DNA from: Zygnema cylindricum
Taxonomy: Eukaryota; Streptophyta; Zygnematophyceae; Zygnematales; Zygnemataceae
DNA: 64,000 nt
Direction: 5' to 3'
NCBI GenBank assembly: GCA_037447655.1
Contig: JBBHKE010001558.1
Coordinates: 150,147-214,146 of the forward strand
A model generated the notes under the pieces. It was not told where the DNA came from. It was given only the letters and a program-made list of their open reading frames with translations, and did no database searches. Shown piece after piece: positions 53,288 to 63,094 of the stretch. The position numbers and the translations under genes were made by a program. The number at the start of each line of letters is the position of its first letter. Within the stretch, counting starts at the first letter, position 1.

Positions 53288-54748
53288 TGGGATATCAGCC
53301 AACTACCGAGACCCAAATCCCTTTCCCTAGCCCGAAGGGGGGGATGTAAGGGTGAGGGGATAACTTTCGCCTTCCCTTCTACTCATCCCTATTCCGCGTC
53401 CGAGCTTATTTCCTATTTTGCATGCATATCTATAGGAGGGATGTGGGCAGCAGTGGGCATGCTCATCATTCTGGGAAGCATTCGCATTTGGGGGGTTATT
53501 TGTAGGACATCAATGCCGGCAACTCCGGGCTGTGGGCCCTTCCCTCACGTTTCTCAAGCACGCTCGATAGCTGTAAAGCTCGTGTGGTTTTTCAGGCACA
53601 CCTGTATATCACCAAGAATTTCCGGGCCCTTTTTAACCTGTACGATCTTCAGAGTACGGAGGAGTGAGTGCACCAAGCCATACGAGATCCTTGTATTTCC
53701 TAAACTAAGCGGAACGCACTTTATTTCGCGGCTAACAGAGGTCGAATGACCAAGTTCTACCGTTTCAAAGATTGCAATTCCGTTACATGGGACCAGTTTC
53801 GGACAGCCTCCGTGGGGGGTACATTATGGATTGCCACGTAACTTTCTGGATTTGCATCTAGATTATGCTGTTAGCCGTCAGTAGGAACTTAGCTCACGCT
53901 CAGTTGACTTTTGGTCCATTAATTACGTTAGGTAAAAGTTTGGCAAGTAAGTGTCATTTTCATGACTTTGTCTTATAATAGTGGACCAAATAATTACTTC
54001 CGGCCGCGGATCTAACCGCAGTCCGGAGCAGAACTTTTTGCTCCGAGAGTAGTACGGATTATTTTGTCTCATATCAGTTCTATTACACTTTCTTGCCGCT
54101 CTTTGGTTAATAGCGTAGCTTTGACTTTTGAACCTGCAATTTGACAAACTTTGATGTATAAGGCACTTGGGGTCGAAGGAGACAGGTTGCTTTTCAGTAC
54201 TGTCTCCTGTGAAAACCCTCACAAATTCCAACAAATCTTCTTTTGGAGAATCTTCGTGTTGTTTCGACTCTATTGCCATCTTGGTTTGGGATCTGTCTTT
54301 TGTGGAAATCACAGTCCGAGCAAGTAGTTGGCACTATCTTCCTTTTGGGTGATTTTGGACTTTTTGCTGATTGGAACCGAGAAGAGTCTGGTCGGTTCCG
54401 AGCCGCGGACACTGAAGGTTGCAGGAGTACTATACCTTTTAATGATACTATTAGGAGAGGGGTCGCCATTTTCTAATTGTCATCATTGATTGTTGGGGTA
54501 TGTTAAGCTTGCTTTGCTACATTTCACATTTTCTATCTTTTATTCTCTTTTTTGGGGCAAGTAGATATTCTTAAATCTGGAAAGCCAATCATATTTATTC
54601 ATATATATCTACGTGGTAATGCTTTTGTGTCTTCGTCTGGAGTTCTCTTTGCTTTGGAGTGACCGTTCCGGAGTAAACTGAAACCCCCTTGATCAGGACA
54701 TGGGTTTTGAGGTAACACGTGCGATAGACTTCCCGTAGCAAAGCACGA
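53288..54748 (+). repeat. Gypsy-1 3' LTR (right end uncertain)
   Basis: Starts TGGGATATCAGCCAAC right after the G-rich tract AGAGGGGGGGGAAC (polypurine tract). The first about 285 bp recur at 54749-55033. No gene. The right end is taken as the start of that second copy but not proven. Confidence 0.65.
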
Positions 54749-55033
54749 AATTGGGATATCAGCCAACTACCAAGACCCAAATCCCTTTCCCCGGCCCGAG
54801 GGGGGGCGAGGTAAGGGTGAGGGGTTAACTTTCGCCTTCCCCTATACTCATCCATATTCCCCGTACGAGCTTCTCTCCTATTTTGCATGCATATTTATGG
54901 GAGGGATGTGGGCAGCAGTGGGCATGATCATCATTCTGGGAAGCATTCCCATTTGGGGGGTTATTTCTAGGACTCCGATGCCGACGACTTTGGGCTGTGG
55001 GCACTTCCCTCACGTTTCTCATGCACGTTCGAC
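54749..55033 (+). repeat. Gypsy-2 LTR fragment
   Basis: Direct repeat of 53288-53570: TGGGATATCAGCCAACTACC, TTTTGCATGCATAT, GGAGGGATGTGGGCAGCAGT and CATTCTGGGAAGCATTC. It breaks off and is followed by gypsy pol, so LTR 3' part, leader, gag and most of pol are deleted. Confidence 0.8.
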
Positions 55034-55955
55034 AATTGGCGGGAGCACTTCTAATTTACAGTTTTGCAGCACCTACAAATCACAAAACCGAACACAATCC
55101 ATGTTGGGACAGCGCTTTGGTTCTCTTTTTATCCACTCAGTCTTTTCGAGCGAACACCCTACCAAGAGAAGAGGAGCGTGTTCGTAAGAGAGCCGAAAAT
55201 TACTTGTGGATGGGGGGCTCACTCATTCGTCTTCTCTCAGATGGAAGCCATTGGCATGTCCCTCGGCCAACAAAACGACTATCGCATATTAACCAGATTC
55301 ATACAGATCTTGGACATTATGGTACTAAACGGACCTTGATTTTAGTACAGGCACGCTATTGGTGGTCAGGCATACAGGTCGACTTGGCGTCAGTGTTGCA
55401 CAAATGTAACACATGTGATTGGTTACGGACTTCATTTTCTAACCGGCAGACTACACTTCAGCCCTTGCCTATTCAGGGTCTCTTTTACAAGTGGTCGTGT
55501 GATCTTGTAGGTCCCTTTCCCGTTTCTACAAGAGGCAAGCAATACATCATGATAATGATCGAGAATTTCAGCAAATGGGTGGAAGTTGTGGCACTCTCGC
55601 AAAAACTGCCAAACTCACCACCGCAGCTTTTAAGGAGCACGTGCTCCTCTGATATGGAGCCCCAGCAGAAGTACTCACGGACCAGGGAATCGAGTTTCGT
55701 GGCGAATTTCACGATATGTTGGATGATGCTTTAATTGATCACAGACGATCAAGTCGTGATCATCCTCAAGCAGACGGCTTGGCGGAGAGAGTTGGAGAAA
55801 CATTAAAGCGGGCTTTGCGTAAACATTGCTTAGAAAAGCAGATCACCGTGTGGGATCAATCATTGGGATATATTGCCATGGGTTATCAGATGTCTGTACA
55901 GGCCAATTTAGCAAATTTTAGTCTATATTATGTGTTGTTTGGCAGAAACCCACTA
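55034..55955 (+). pseudogene. Gypsy-2 integrase, first part
   Basis: ENYLWMGGSLIRLLSDG, zinc module INQIHTDLGHYGTKRT with HKCNTCDWL, core WSCDLVGPFPVSTRGKQYIMIMIENFSKW (first Asp), LTDQG-type second Asp region (frameshifted at about 55602), HPQADGLAERVGETLKRALRK with the catalytic Glu kept, and YYVLFGRNP. It is interrupted at CACTA (55951-55955) and resumes at 60429. Confidence 0.9.
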
Positions 55956-56165
55956 TGAAACTCTGAGACCTCCATTGGCCCTCAGAGTATGCAGATCCAA
56001 AAGAAACTAATCTAGATAGTGCCAACTCCAAGTTAATATAAACCTAAATGACTGACCCCTTGACAGCCACAATCCCAATTTAGATTCACCCCTGTGAAAT
56101 AACACTTTCTGTGTGCTCAGTTCCACCACAGAATGCAGAGTTAGAATATGAGATTTGGACACATT
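55956..56165 (-). repeat. Copia-D-type LTR fragment, left
   Basis: Matches the first 210 bp of the Copia-D LTR up to TTGGACACATT, then switches to unrelated sequence. Confidence 0.85.
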
Positions 56166-56956
56166 TGTTGTTTTTGGAAGATTCATTTTCGTACATGCGT
56201 GCGCTCGCGTGTTCGCATACTTAGTAACCGGATGTAATATGGTGGTTCAAATGGATTTGTGGATTGGGGGGTAATTGTACGGATGATTTTAAGGTGACGT
56301 AAAAGTACAAATTAAGTGACGCGAAGAAGCGTACGAAAAATACGGAATGCGAAATAAAAATGGACGGCGGATCGCTTCGCGATTTGATTTGAAATATTCG
56401 AAGGGTTTGAAAAAGTACGCCGGCCATACGAAACATAATGCGACAGACCGCATTTATTAAATGTGACGCCGCCGGTACGGAGCGTCGTATTTGACACGTG
56501 AGATTTACGGCGAAGTACGTGGTTTCATACGAACAGGATTTAGATAGTACGGTTTAATTTCGGCAGTGGTTCGAGCTACACGTGGAGGGCGGACGACGTC
56601 CGCCGATATTTCCAAGGGATCGTATTGTTTGATGACGTGTTATTAAGTGGACCGTACATATGCGATGTCGGTTCACTACGTGGACTTATCGACAAGTGAC
56701 TAAGCAAGTTGTCACTTATGACGCGGATTTATGGATGCGTCGGTGTAAATATTTGAAGAAACATTTTCTTGTCGTATATGTATTAATAAATTAGAGTTGA
56801 TTATGATGTTTATATTTTAAGTGATCAATTAGGGTTTTCGATAGTTTAATTTGTGTGTGTACGATGTCGTACTTGTAGACAAGTGTACGCTTACGATTGC
56901 TTGACTTTCAGGTGTACGCTTACGATTAGTGTTTCTTAGTAATTGGCTATTATGGT
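56166..56956. other. unclassified sequence left of palindrome
   Basis: Starts TGTTGTTTTTGGAAG, similar in its first bases to the complement of the Copia-F LTR end (CTAAAAACAACA), but no longer match is seen. No coding domain recognised. GTAC-rich. Confidence 0.4.
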
Positions 56957-57975
56957 TAAATATGACTTAATGACAGTTACGTAATTTACGTTGGTTATTT
57001 TGACACTTTGTGATTCGTTGACAGTTCACAAGTGTATATATAGGAATGAGCTTTGTTAAGAATTAATAATCAATGCTTAGCATAAAAAGTAGGGACCGAA
57101 GATGTAAACTTTTAGGGTTGCCGATTAGGTCATGCATTTGGGTAAATGTGTTTATTGGTATACTTTTCTTTATTTAATGTTTATGTGAGATTGCACTCTT
57201 TTGTTATTATTTATTTATGTTGTTTTATATATGTTTGATATGCATTGTTTATGCATTTGTCCTAGGGTTTGTTTATGTCGATTATTCCATCAAACCTTAA
57301 ATGTTGTCATAGGGTTTATTTATGTTGATTATTCCATGAAACCCTAAATGTTGTTTGTTGCGTCTGTGTACGCGTATGGAGGATGCATTTCATATGATTG
57401 TTCGTCGACCTATTTTTGCTTAGCTTCTTGCATGATAGTTTGGGTCGCTTCTGTTGTTCTTTGGTCTAAAATAGACCGCAGAAGCGACCCAAACTATCAT
57501 GCAAGAAGCTAAGCAAAAATAGGTCGACGAACAATCATATGAAATGCATCCTCCATATGCGTACACAGAGGCAACAAACAACATTTAGGGTTTCATGGAA
57601 TAATCAACATAAATAAACCCTATGACAACATCTAAGGTTTGATGGAATAATCGACATAAACAAACCCTAGGACGAATGCATAAACAATGCATATCAAACA
57701 TATATAAAACAACATAAATAAATAATAACAAAAGAGTGCAATCTCACATAAACATTAAATAAAGAAAATTATACCAATAAACACATTTACCCAAATAAAT
57801 GACCTAATCGGCAACCCTAAAAGTTTACATCTTCGGTCCCTACTTTTCATGCTAAGCATTGATGATTAATTCCTAACCAAGCTCATTCCTATATATACAC
57901 TTGTGAGCTGTCAAATAATCACTAAGTGTCAAAATAACCAACGTAAATTACGTTACTGTCACTAAATCCTATTTA
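56957..57975. repeat. 1-kb near-perfect palindrome
   Basis: Arms of about 497 bp (56957-57453 and 57479-57975) pair around a 25-nt centre containing GGTCT/AGACC. Pairs such as TGGGTCGCTTCTG with CAGAAGCGACCCA and TTACGTTGGTTATTTTGAC with its complement show few mismatches. The arms hold two imperfect repeats of AGGGTTTnTTTATGT. No ORF. Confidence 0.88.
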
Positions 57976-59567
57976 CGCATATATACATCAGAGTGAATAA
58001 TACCAAGGAGATTTGTGGCTCGATGATCAGAAACTTGTCGTAGAGGAAGCTTGTGAAGCTTTCCGAGAGCACAACCATCACAAACATGGGACTCTTTTTG
58101 ACCAAGCTTGACTCCCTCTTTCATATTATGGTTTATCATCTTAGTAAGTCTCTCATAGTGCACATGACCAAGCCTTTTATGCCACAAAACATTATCACAT
58201 AGGACTCTGGAGTACGCAAAATCAATTTTATTAGCCAGGTCCATGCGGTACAAAAAGTTTGGGCCTCTAGTTCCTACTAGAGCTACTCTTCCATTCTTGC
58301 TCACTATTTTCTTGCCATTTTTCTGGAGAACCTCAAAGCCTTTGCTTTCAGCTACAGACGTAGAAAACAGATTTTTCTTGAACTTTAGAACATACAAGAC
58401 ATCATACAAAGTTCTCTTAACAACCTTTCCATCTATCACACAATCGAGATCTATGTTTCCTTTGGCATTTGATTCAACAGCATAGCCACAAGCATAAAAG
58501 ATCTGACGTAAAGGAATAGGAGACATCTCCTTAAACCAAGACTTGTTCCAACACATGTGTGAAGAGCTGCCGGAATCCATTATCCATCCGAGGTCCTTTT
58601 CTCCTTCCATCATGTCGAGTTTGGCGAGAGCAAAGAACTCTTTGTCATCAGTTTTTGGAAAACTGATCACATCAGGTGTCGTTTCCTCGGTTTTTTTCTT
58701 CTCCAATTCCGTATCCTCCGCTGAAAATGCAACAATTTTATTCGGAGGTTTTTGGGAAATGGGAGGTCCGCGGTGTCTCCATCCTTTCCGAAAGGTACCT
58801 GTTTCAAGAGCTTTTATATACAAAGGACAAGCTCTGAAGGAGTGACCATCAGTATAGCAATAAACACATTTCTCAAACTGAGGATTAAACTGATTCCCTT
58901 GATATCTATTTTCCCTCTGAAACTGAGCCGTAAATGCTACAGCTGGTTTTCCAAATCCTAAAACTGTCTGAGTAGCCTCTTCTGCCAAGATAAACTCTAT
59001 AGCTGTTTGCAAATTCCAAAGAGGTTTAGACAATTTTTTCAGTTCATCTGAGGCTCCTTTATATTCATTAGGAAGCCCCTTTAGGAGAATCATGGCCTGA
59101 TGATAAGGGGAGAAAGTCCCCCCAGAACATGCATTTTCTGACAGTAACATTCGAAACCGATTAGTGTATTCCACCATGCTACCACCTGTGTACTTATACT
59201 CATAGATTTGACTAGCAGTTATAATCTCATGCTGGTCACTAGCTTTAACATAAGAAGATTTCAATGCATCCCACAAATCTGATGCCTTTGCAACATTAAT
59301 ATATGTCATATGCAATTCTTTTGATATCATAAGCTTTACTAAATGCAAAGCCTGGTCATTTTTCTGATCAAAACTGGCATCAGATTCTGCCAATGATCCA
59401 TTTAACACATCAATAAGTTTCACTTGCTTGAAGTAAGACTTAACCAAATCTGCCCAATACAGATATTCACGTCCATCAAAGACCGGAATTCGTGAAGGCG
59501 GGCCCGTGACCTGTTTTTCTGAGACAAGTGTTGGTACTGAAGATGAAGAAGATGCAGCAGTAGTCAT
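57969..59567 (-). CDS. Copia-F gag-protease and start of integrase (truncated)
   Basis: Open for over 530 codons without a stop. MTTAASSSSSVPTLVSEKQ starts inside the LTR and is followed by VTGPPSRIPVFDGREYLYW. UBN2 gag with YKYTGGSMVEYTNRFRML and ILLKGLPNEYKGASDEL, CCHC CVYCYTDGHSFRAC, protease WIMDSGSSSHMCWNKSW, pre-integrase LWHKRLGHVHYERLTKM with CDGCALGKLHKL, then IHSDVY, the first integrase Asp. There the coding sequence is cut at the palindrome edge. An in-frame ATG at 59723 exists upstream, but 59567 fits the family pattern. It is the best preserved copia reading frame in the window. Confidence 0.9.
   Translation of the reverse strand: MTTAASSSSSVPTLVSEKQVTGPPSRIPVFDGREYLYWADLVKSYFKQVKLIDVLNGSLAESDASFDQKNDQALHLVKLMISKELHMTYINVAKASDLWDALKSSYVKASDQHEIITASQIYEYKYTGGSMVEYTNRFRMLLSENACSGGTFSPYHQAMILLKGLPNEYKGASDELKKLSKPLWNLQTAIEFILAEEATQTVLGFGKPAVAFTAQFQRENRYQGNQFNPQFEKCVYCYTDGHSFRACPLYIKALETGTFRKGWRHRGPPISQKPPNKIVAFSAEDTELEKKKTEETTPDVISFPKTDDKEFFALAKLDMMEGEKDLGWIMDSGSSSHMCWNKSWFKEMSPIPLRQIFYACGYAVESNAKGNIDLDCVIDGKVVKRTLYDVLYVLKFKKNLFSTSVAESKGFEVLQKNGKKIVSKNGRVALVGTRGPNFLYRMDLANKIDFAYSRVLCDNVLWHKRLGHVHYERLTKMINHNMKEGVKLGQKESHVCDGCALGKLHKLPLRQVSDHRATNLLGIIHSDVYMRK
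59497..59511 (-). promoter_or_regulatory. primer-binding site, diverged half-tRNA-iMet type
   Basis: Minus strand GGTCACGGGCCCGCC starts right after the LTR. It differs from GGTTATGGGCCCACC by three transitions and is read as VTGPP in gag. Confidence 0.6.
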
Positions 59568-60249
59568 CGTAGAACAAATCAAGAGAGGAAGCTTCCACAA
59601 ATACCGATGGCTGAACAGAAACTTTGACAGACTATACCTTTCAGAAAGGTGCTCTAAACGTCCTGCAAATTTGCCACAATGTAGATAACATACAAAGGAA
59701 CACACACACAAAATTTCAATCAATTCCGCTCACAAATCTGTGAGATATGTAGAAATGAAATTACATAAAACTGAGTGTACAGTTTTCATATCATTTGTTC
59801 CTAAAAATCAAATTCACTAAGTCCTACTTTTATACACCGAAACTACACTAAGCTGTACGGAGGCATTCCAGCCGTACATCTAACATTCTATCACACATAT
59901 TTACACCGAAGTTCAGACAACGTAAAGTGATAATGATCTAGTCACGCCTCGTCACTATTTGTTGGCGGCGGCTGTCAGCGGTCCGATTAGAGGATTTGGC
60001 ACCGTAGAATTGACTTCACGAAGTCCAGTGGTCCTGCCGAATTTCCGTACGTCCACGGAGGACATACTCACGCATTCTCCCAAGTGACGACACGTGTCCC
60101 AAGTGTGAATGAACCGTGAACTCCCAACTTCACTGTCACACTAATTTCGGTAAGTACTGAACCGAACTCAACCAAAAATAGCTTAAGTCCTGAACAGCTC
60201 TCTCTCACAACTGAGGCATAAAGAGGACTAAAGCTTTCTAAAAACAACA
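59512..60249 (-). repeat. Copia-F 5' LTR
   Basis: 738 bp, TGTTTTTCTGAGACAAG to CTAAAAACAACA on the plus strand. Carries the gag start. No matching 3' LTR is present because the left side of the element is gone. I did not see the tRNA-like module here. Confidence 0.7.
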
Positions 60250-60428
60250 AGTCTACCTATTTCACCCCCTGTTTTCTCTAGAGAGCCTATGCAGCCATGG
60301 CTCTAGCTCCCTATCCAGCCTTCAGTGACTACAACAAGTGTGGGGGCTTGGATAGGGGAGTTAGAGGCAGACCGCCTCTGCTCTTTTTCTATCCTAATAC
60401 GGACCTAGAAAATACTCAAATATCAACA
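60250..60428 (-). repeat. Copia-D-type LTR fragment, right
   Basis: Matches the last about 175 bp of Copia-D LTRs: CCCCCTGTTTTCTCTAGAGAG, GCAGCCATGGCTCTAGCTCC, AAGTGTGGGGGCTTGG, AATATCAACA. About 780 bp of the LTR between this and the left fragment is missing. Confidence 0.88.
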
Positions 60429-61049
60429 CACTACTAGGTAGAAATGTACAGAAAGTTGCTAGCCTACCTTTGCCTCTTATGTCTGATTCTCTTTTCGTGG
60501 AAGAACTGACCAACCCAGCATTGCTTATTGCTAAGGAAATGCCTATGGCTTTTGAAAATTTGCAGATTGACAACATCCCGACTCCTTACGGGTAGCAACG
60601 ACTCGCATTAGCAGTTACCGACCACAACAAAAACCCTTTCGGGTGGCGGATTATGTTTATTTGCGACGGCAAACTTTTGACACAATCGACACGGATGTTT
60701 TAGCTAACATCTTGAGGATAACAAAAATCAACTCCAATGGGTTATTAAGCCTACAAGAGGCCGATACGCGAACTTTGCGGGAGCATTCGAAAAATTGTGC
60801 CCCCTGCTACCTACCTGATCTTTCCTCCAGCATGGACCTGTGGCGGATGCCGATTACCGAGGCCACCGAGTGTCAGTTATGTCGGCGATCTGATGGAGAT
60901 CAACAATGCTCCTCTGTGACTATTGCAATCTGGGATTCCATTTGGAGTGTTTGGTGCCACCTCTGCACACTATCCCGACTAGACAGTGGTTTTGCCACGG
61001 ATGTCGCGACCTACCGGCTGTCCTTCCCGGCTCCCCCGCAAGCTAAGGA
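60429..61049 (+). pseudogene. Gypsy-2 integrase C-terminus with PHD finger
   Basis: GRNVQKVASLPLPL after the insertion, AKEMPMAFENLQ, then DYVYLRRQTFDTID, NILRITKINSNGLLSLQ and NCAPCYLPDL. Next comes a complete C4HC3 PHD finger: CQLC (60871-60882), a one-base frameshift, CDYC (60915-60926), GFHLEC (60933-60950), WFCHGC (60987-61004). PHD fingers read histone H3 tails; here it would steer integration. The stop is near 61049 in the PHD frame. Confidence 0.85.
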
Positions 61050-61398
61050 GTTTTGGGGGGGGATTCCATCATTACTTACCTAATCTCGCTCTGTCTTTTA
61101 TTTTCTTGCTAAGTCCGTGTGTTTGGAATAATTTGCTTTTTCAGACAGATCCATTTATTATTTCTTGCGGTATATATGCTTTGTACTCCGGTTGTGGTGA
61201 CAAATACTGTACATATGTAATGGTCATTCATTTTTTGGTGTCTATCGGCGACCCACGTTGGATGTGATGCATGCCAACAACACCTAAGAGGTTGGATAGG
61301 GATGCTAGGCCATCAAGCTTCAAAAGATACTGAAGCGCAAACAAGTAAGGAGTTACTAAAAGACGAGATCACGAAGGTTTGCAAAACAAAAGGTAAGT
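61050..61398. other. spacer, no gene recognised
   Basis: Probably the 3' untranslated part of Gypsy-2 followed by unknown sequence. No polypurine tract or LTR could be fixed. Confidence 0.4.
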
Positions 61399-61835
61399 GT
61401 TGAAAACAGTAATTCATAGTTTACTTATCTTTTGAGATAGGGAGAGAGAGATTTTCAAAGAGAAGGAAACCATCGCTACCTCATTGGTGGCTCTTTGGTG
61501 GCCAAGGTGGTAGAATGAGGCAAAGGACAAAAGGTCATTTTAACAAAAAGTTAGTTATCAATAATTGGAAACCGGAGAAGACGGGAGAAGGAACCAAGGC
61601 TCTCGATTTGACAACCGTCAGCTGGAAAGCCATGTTGTACAATGGGCGTACAAAAAGTACATCGACCACTGTACGTACCTTTCTTGCACTCTACAGTCTT
61701 CCTATTGGTCTAAGGTTTAGTAGTAGGCAGACTAAGACTTAGTGAAATTCAGTCGCCTCTTTGAGAGAGCTTGTATGCATAGAGGTCAATTTTTACCATT
61801 TATAATTTACTGTTCAGGGGAGCAAATTCAATGAT
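61399..61835 (+). repeat. Copia-A-type LTR fragment
   Basis: Starts TGTTGAAAACAGTAATTCATAG and follows the Copia-A LTR layout: GGAGAAG, GTTGTACAATGG, AAAAGTACATCG, CCTATTGGTCTAAGG, TAGTAGTAGGCAGAC, GAGAGAGCTTGTA, TTACTGTTCAGGGGAGCAAATTCA. It breaks off before the LTR end. It keeps the segment deleted from the Copia-A 5' LTR at 6446-7303. Confidence 0.82.
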
Positions 61836-61859
61836 CCCTAAAACCCTATAATAACCCAT

Positions 61860-62545
61860 AGTTGTCCAATTCGTACGGATTTCAACTTTTTTCCCAAAAC
61901 TATGAAGTATTCGCTTGTTTCGTAGTTTTCGCAAATTTCGTATTTTTTTCTTGTACGAATTGTACGGAAATGTACAAAAGCGTAACTCTAAAAATCCTTA
62001 AAAAATATGAAAAAAGTACGGACGATATACGAAAACGTACGGATATATACGGAAACCGTTCCTTGATAACCGTAAAAGTACATAAAATTTAAGATTGTTG
62101 TACTGAAATGTACGGGAACGTACGAGAAGGTACTCTACAAACCCTTAAATCCCGCTTAAATAACCCTAAAATGCACAAAAATGTACGGTTATGTTAGTAC
62201 CTGTACGGCAATGTCACGCAACTGTACTAAATAATACGGAAATGTACGGTAGCGTACCCTAAAAAATGTAAAAAAAATAACTGAAAAAGTACAGAGAAAC
62301 ACGGATACTGTAAGTAAATGTACGAAAAATCTAAAGCGGTTGTACTTAAATATACGGAATGTACTAAAATGTACCCTAAAAACCATAAAATCCCCTAAAA
62401 CCCTGAAATAACCCTAAAATGTACCGACATATACGGACACTGTACGAAATTGTACGAAAACTGTACGAATGCGAAATAAGGTACGAATTTTAGCACGAAT
62501 TTAATAAAATTTGAAATTGTTTTATGCGCACTGTACGTAGTAATC
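61860..62545. repeat. GTAC-rich diverged tandem repeat
   Basis: Two diverged units of about 248 bp share GAAAAAGTAC, TTGTACTnAAATnTACGG and AATAACCCTAAAATG in order. GTAC occurs several times per 100 bp. No coding sense. Confidence 0.6.
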
Positions 62546-62549
62546 GTTA

Positions 62550-63092
62550 CACCGCCAATCGCTATTAGCGTAGTGTACGCTAATTCTGTCCCGCCTTTTT
62601 TTTTATTCTCCAATAGCGTAGCTTATTCTATTTTTTTATGTACGCCATTTAGGGTTATTTTCCAAGTACCGTACTAAACGGAAGTACGTCATCTTTTAAA
62701 TAGTGCGGTGTACGGTCAGAGTCCGACCCTTTTTAAGTGAAAAAGTACAATTCATTATGTTTAGTAGCCGCGGACGCATGAGAATGTGCGGTCTAAAAAG
62801 GGGATCAAATCTGATTTTCAAATATCACGCTCGCATATATTTGTCCAACAACCACGTTTCGACTGTGTGAACGTACGATTTGTCTACGATTTGTCAGATT
62901 TTGTACATATACCTATATTAGTGTTAGCATGTTTGCGACCGACATTTACATTTTTCAAAGACCCAAATTAGAATTATTAAACAATTAGAATGTTTGTTTT
63001 TATCCAAAATTTTAAAATTCTTAATTACCGTAAACCACGGTAATTATTCATATACGCAAAAGAAACTTCTACGCTAATAGCGATCGGCAGTG
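62550..63092. mobile_element. MITE-like element, copy 4
   Basis: 543 bp, CACCGCCAATCGCTATTAGCG left and CGCTAATAGCGATCGGCAGTG right, TA flanks (62548-62549 and 63093-63094). Interior close to the copies at 32.2-33.2 kb: AACCACGTTTCGACTGTGTG, CGGACGCATGAGAATGTGCG, TTTGCGACCGACATTTA. Confidence 0.82.
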
Positions 63093-63094
63093 TA

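Larger units (their letters stand above)
55956..60428 (-). mobile_element. composite insertion in Gypsy-2 (Copia-D LTR ends, CACTA)
   Basis: Ends are Copia-D-type LTR ends (TGAAACTCTGAGACC at left, AATATCAACA at right) with a perfect CACTA duplication (55951-55955 and 60429-60433). Inside, only 210 bp of LTR left end and about 179 bp of LTR right end remain. Between them lie 0.8 kb of unknown sequence, a 1-kb palindrome and a truncated Copia-F. Confidence 0.85.

Noticed and set aside
56166-60249. One intact LTR element with TGTTGTTTTT...AAAAACAACA ends
   Set aside because: End similarity is about 12-15 bases only, no target duplication exists, and no second LTR matches 59512-60249.
62380-62420. 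CCCTAAA-like words suggesting interstitial telomere repeat
   Set aside because: The words are irregularly spaced and mixed with other sequence; no run of the seven-base unit.
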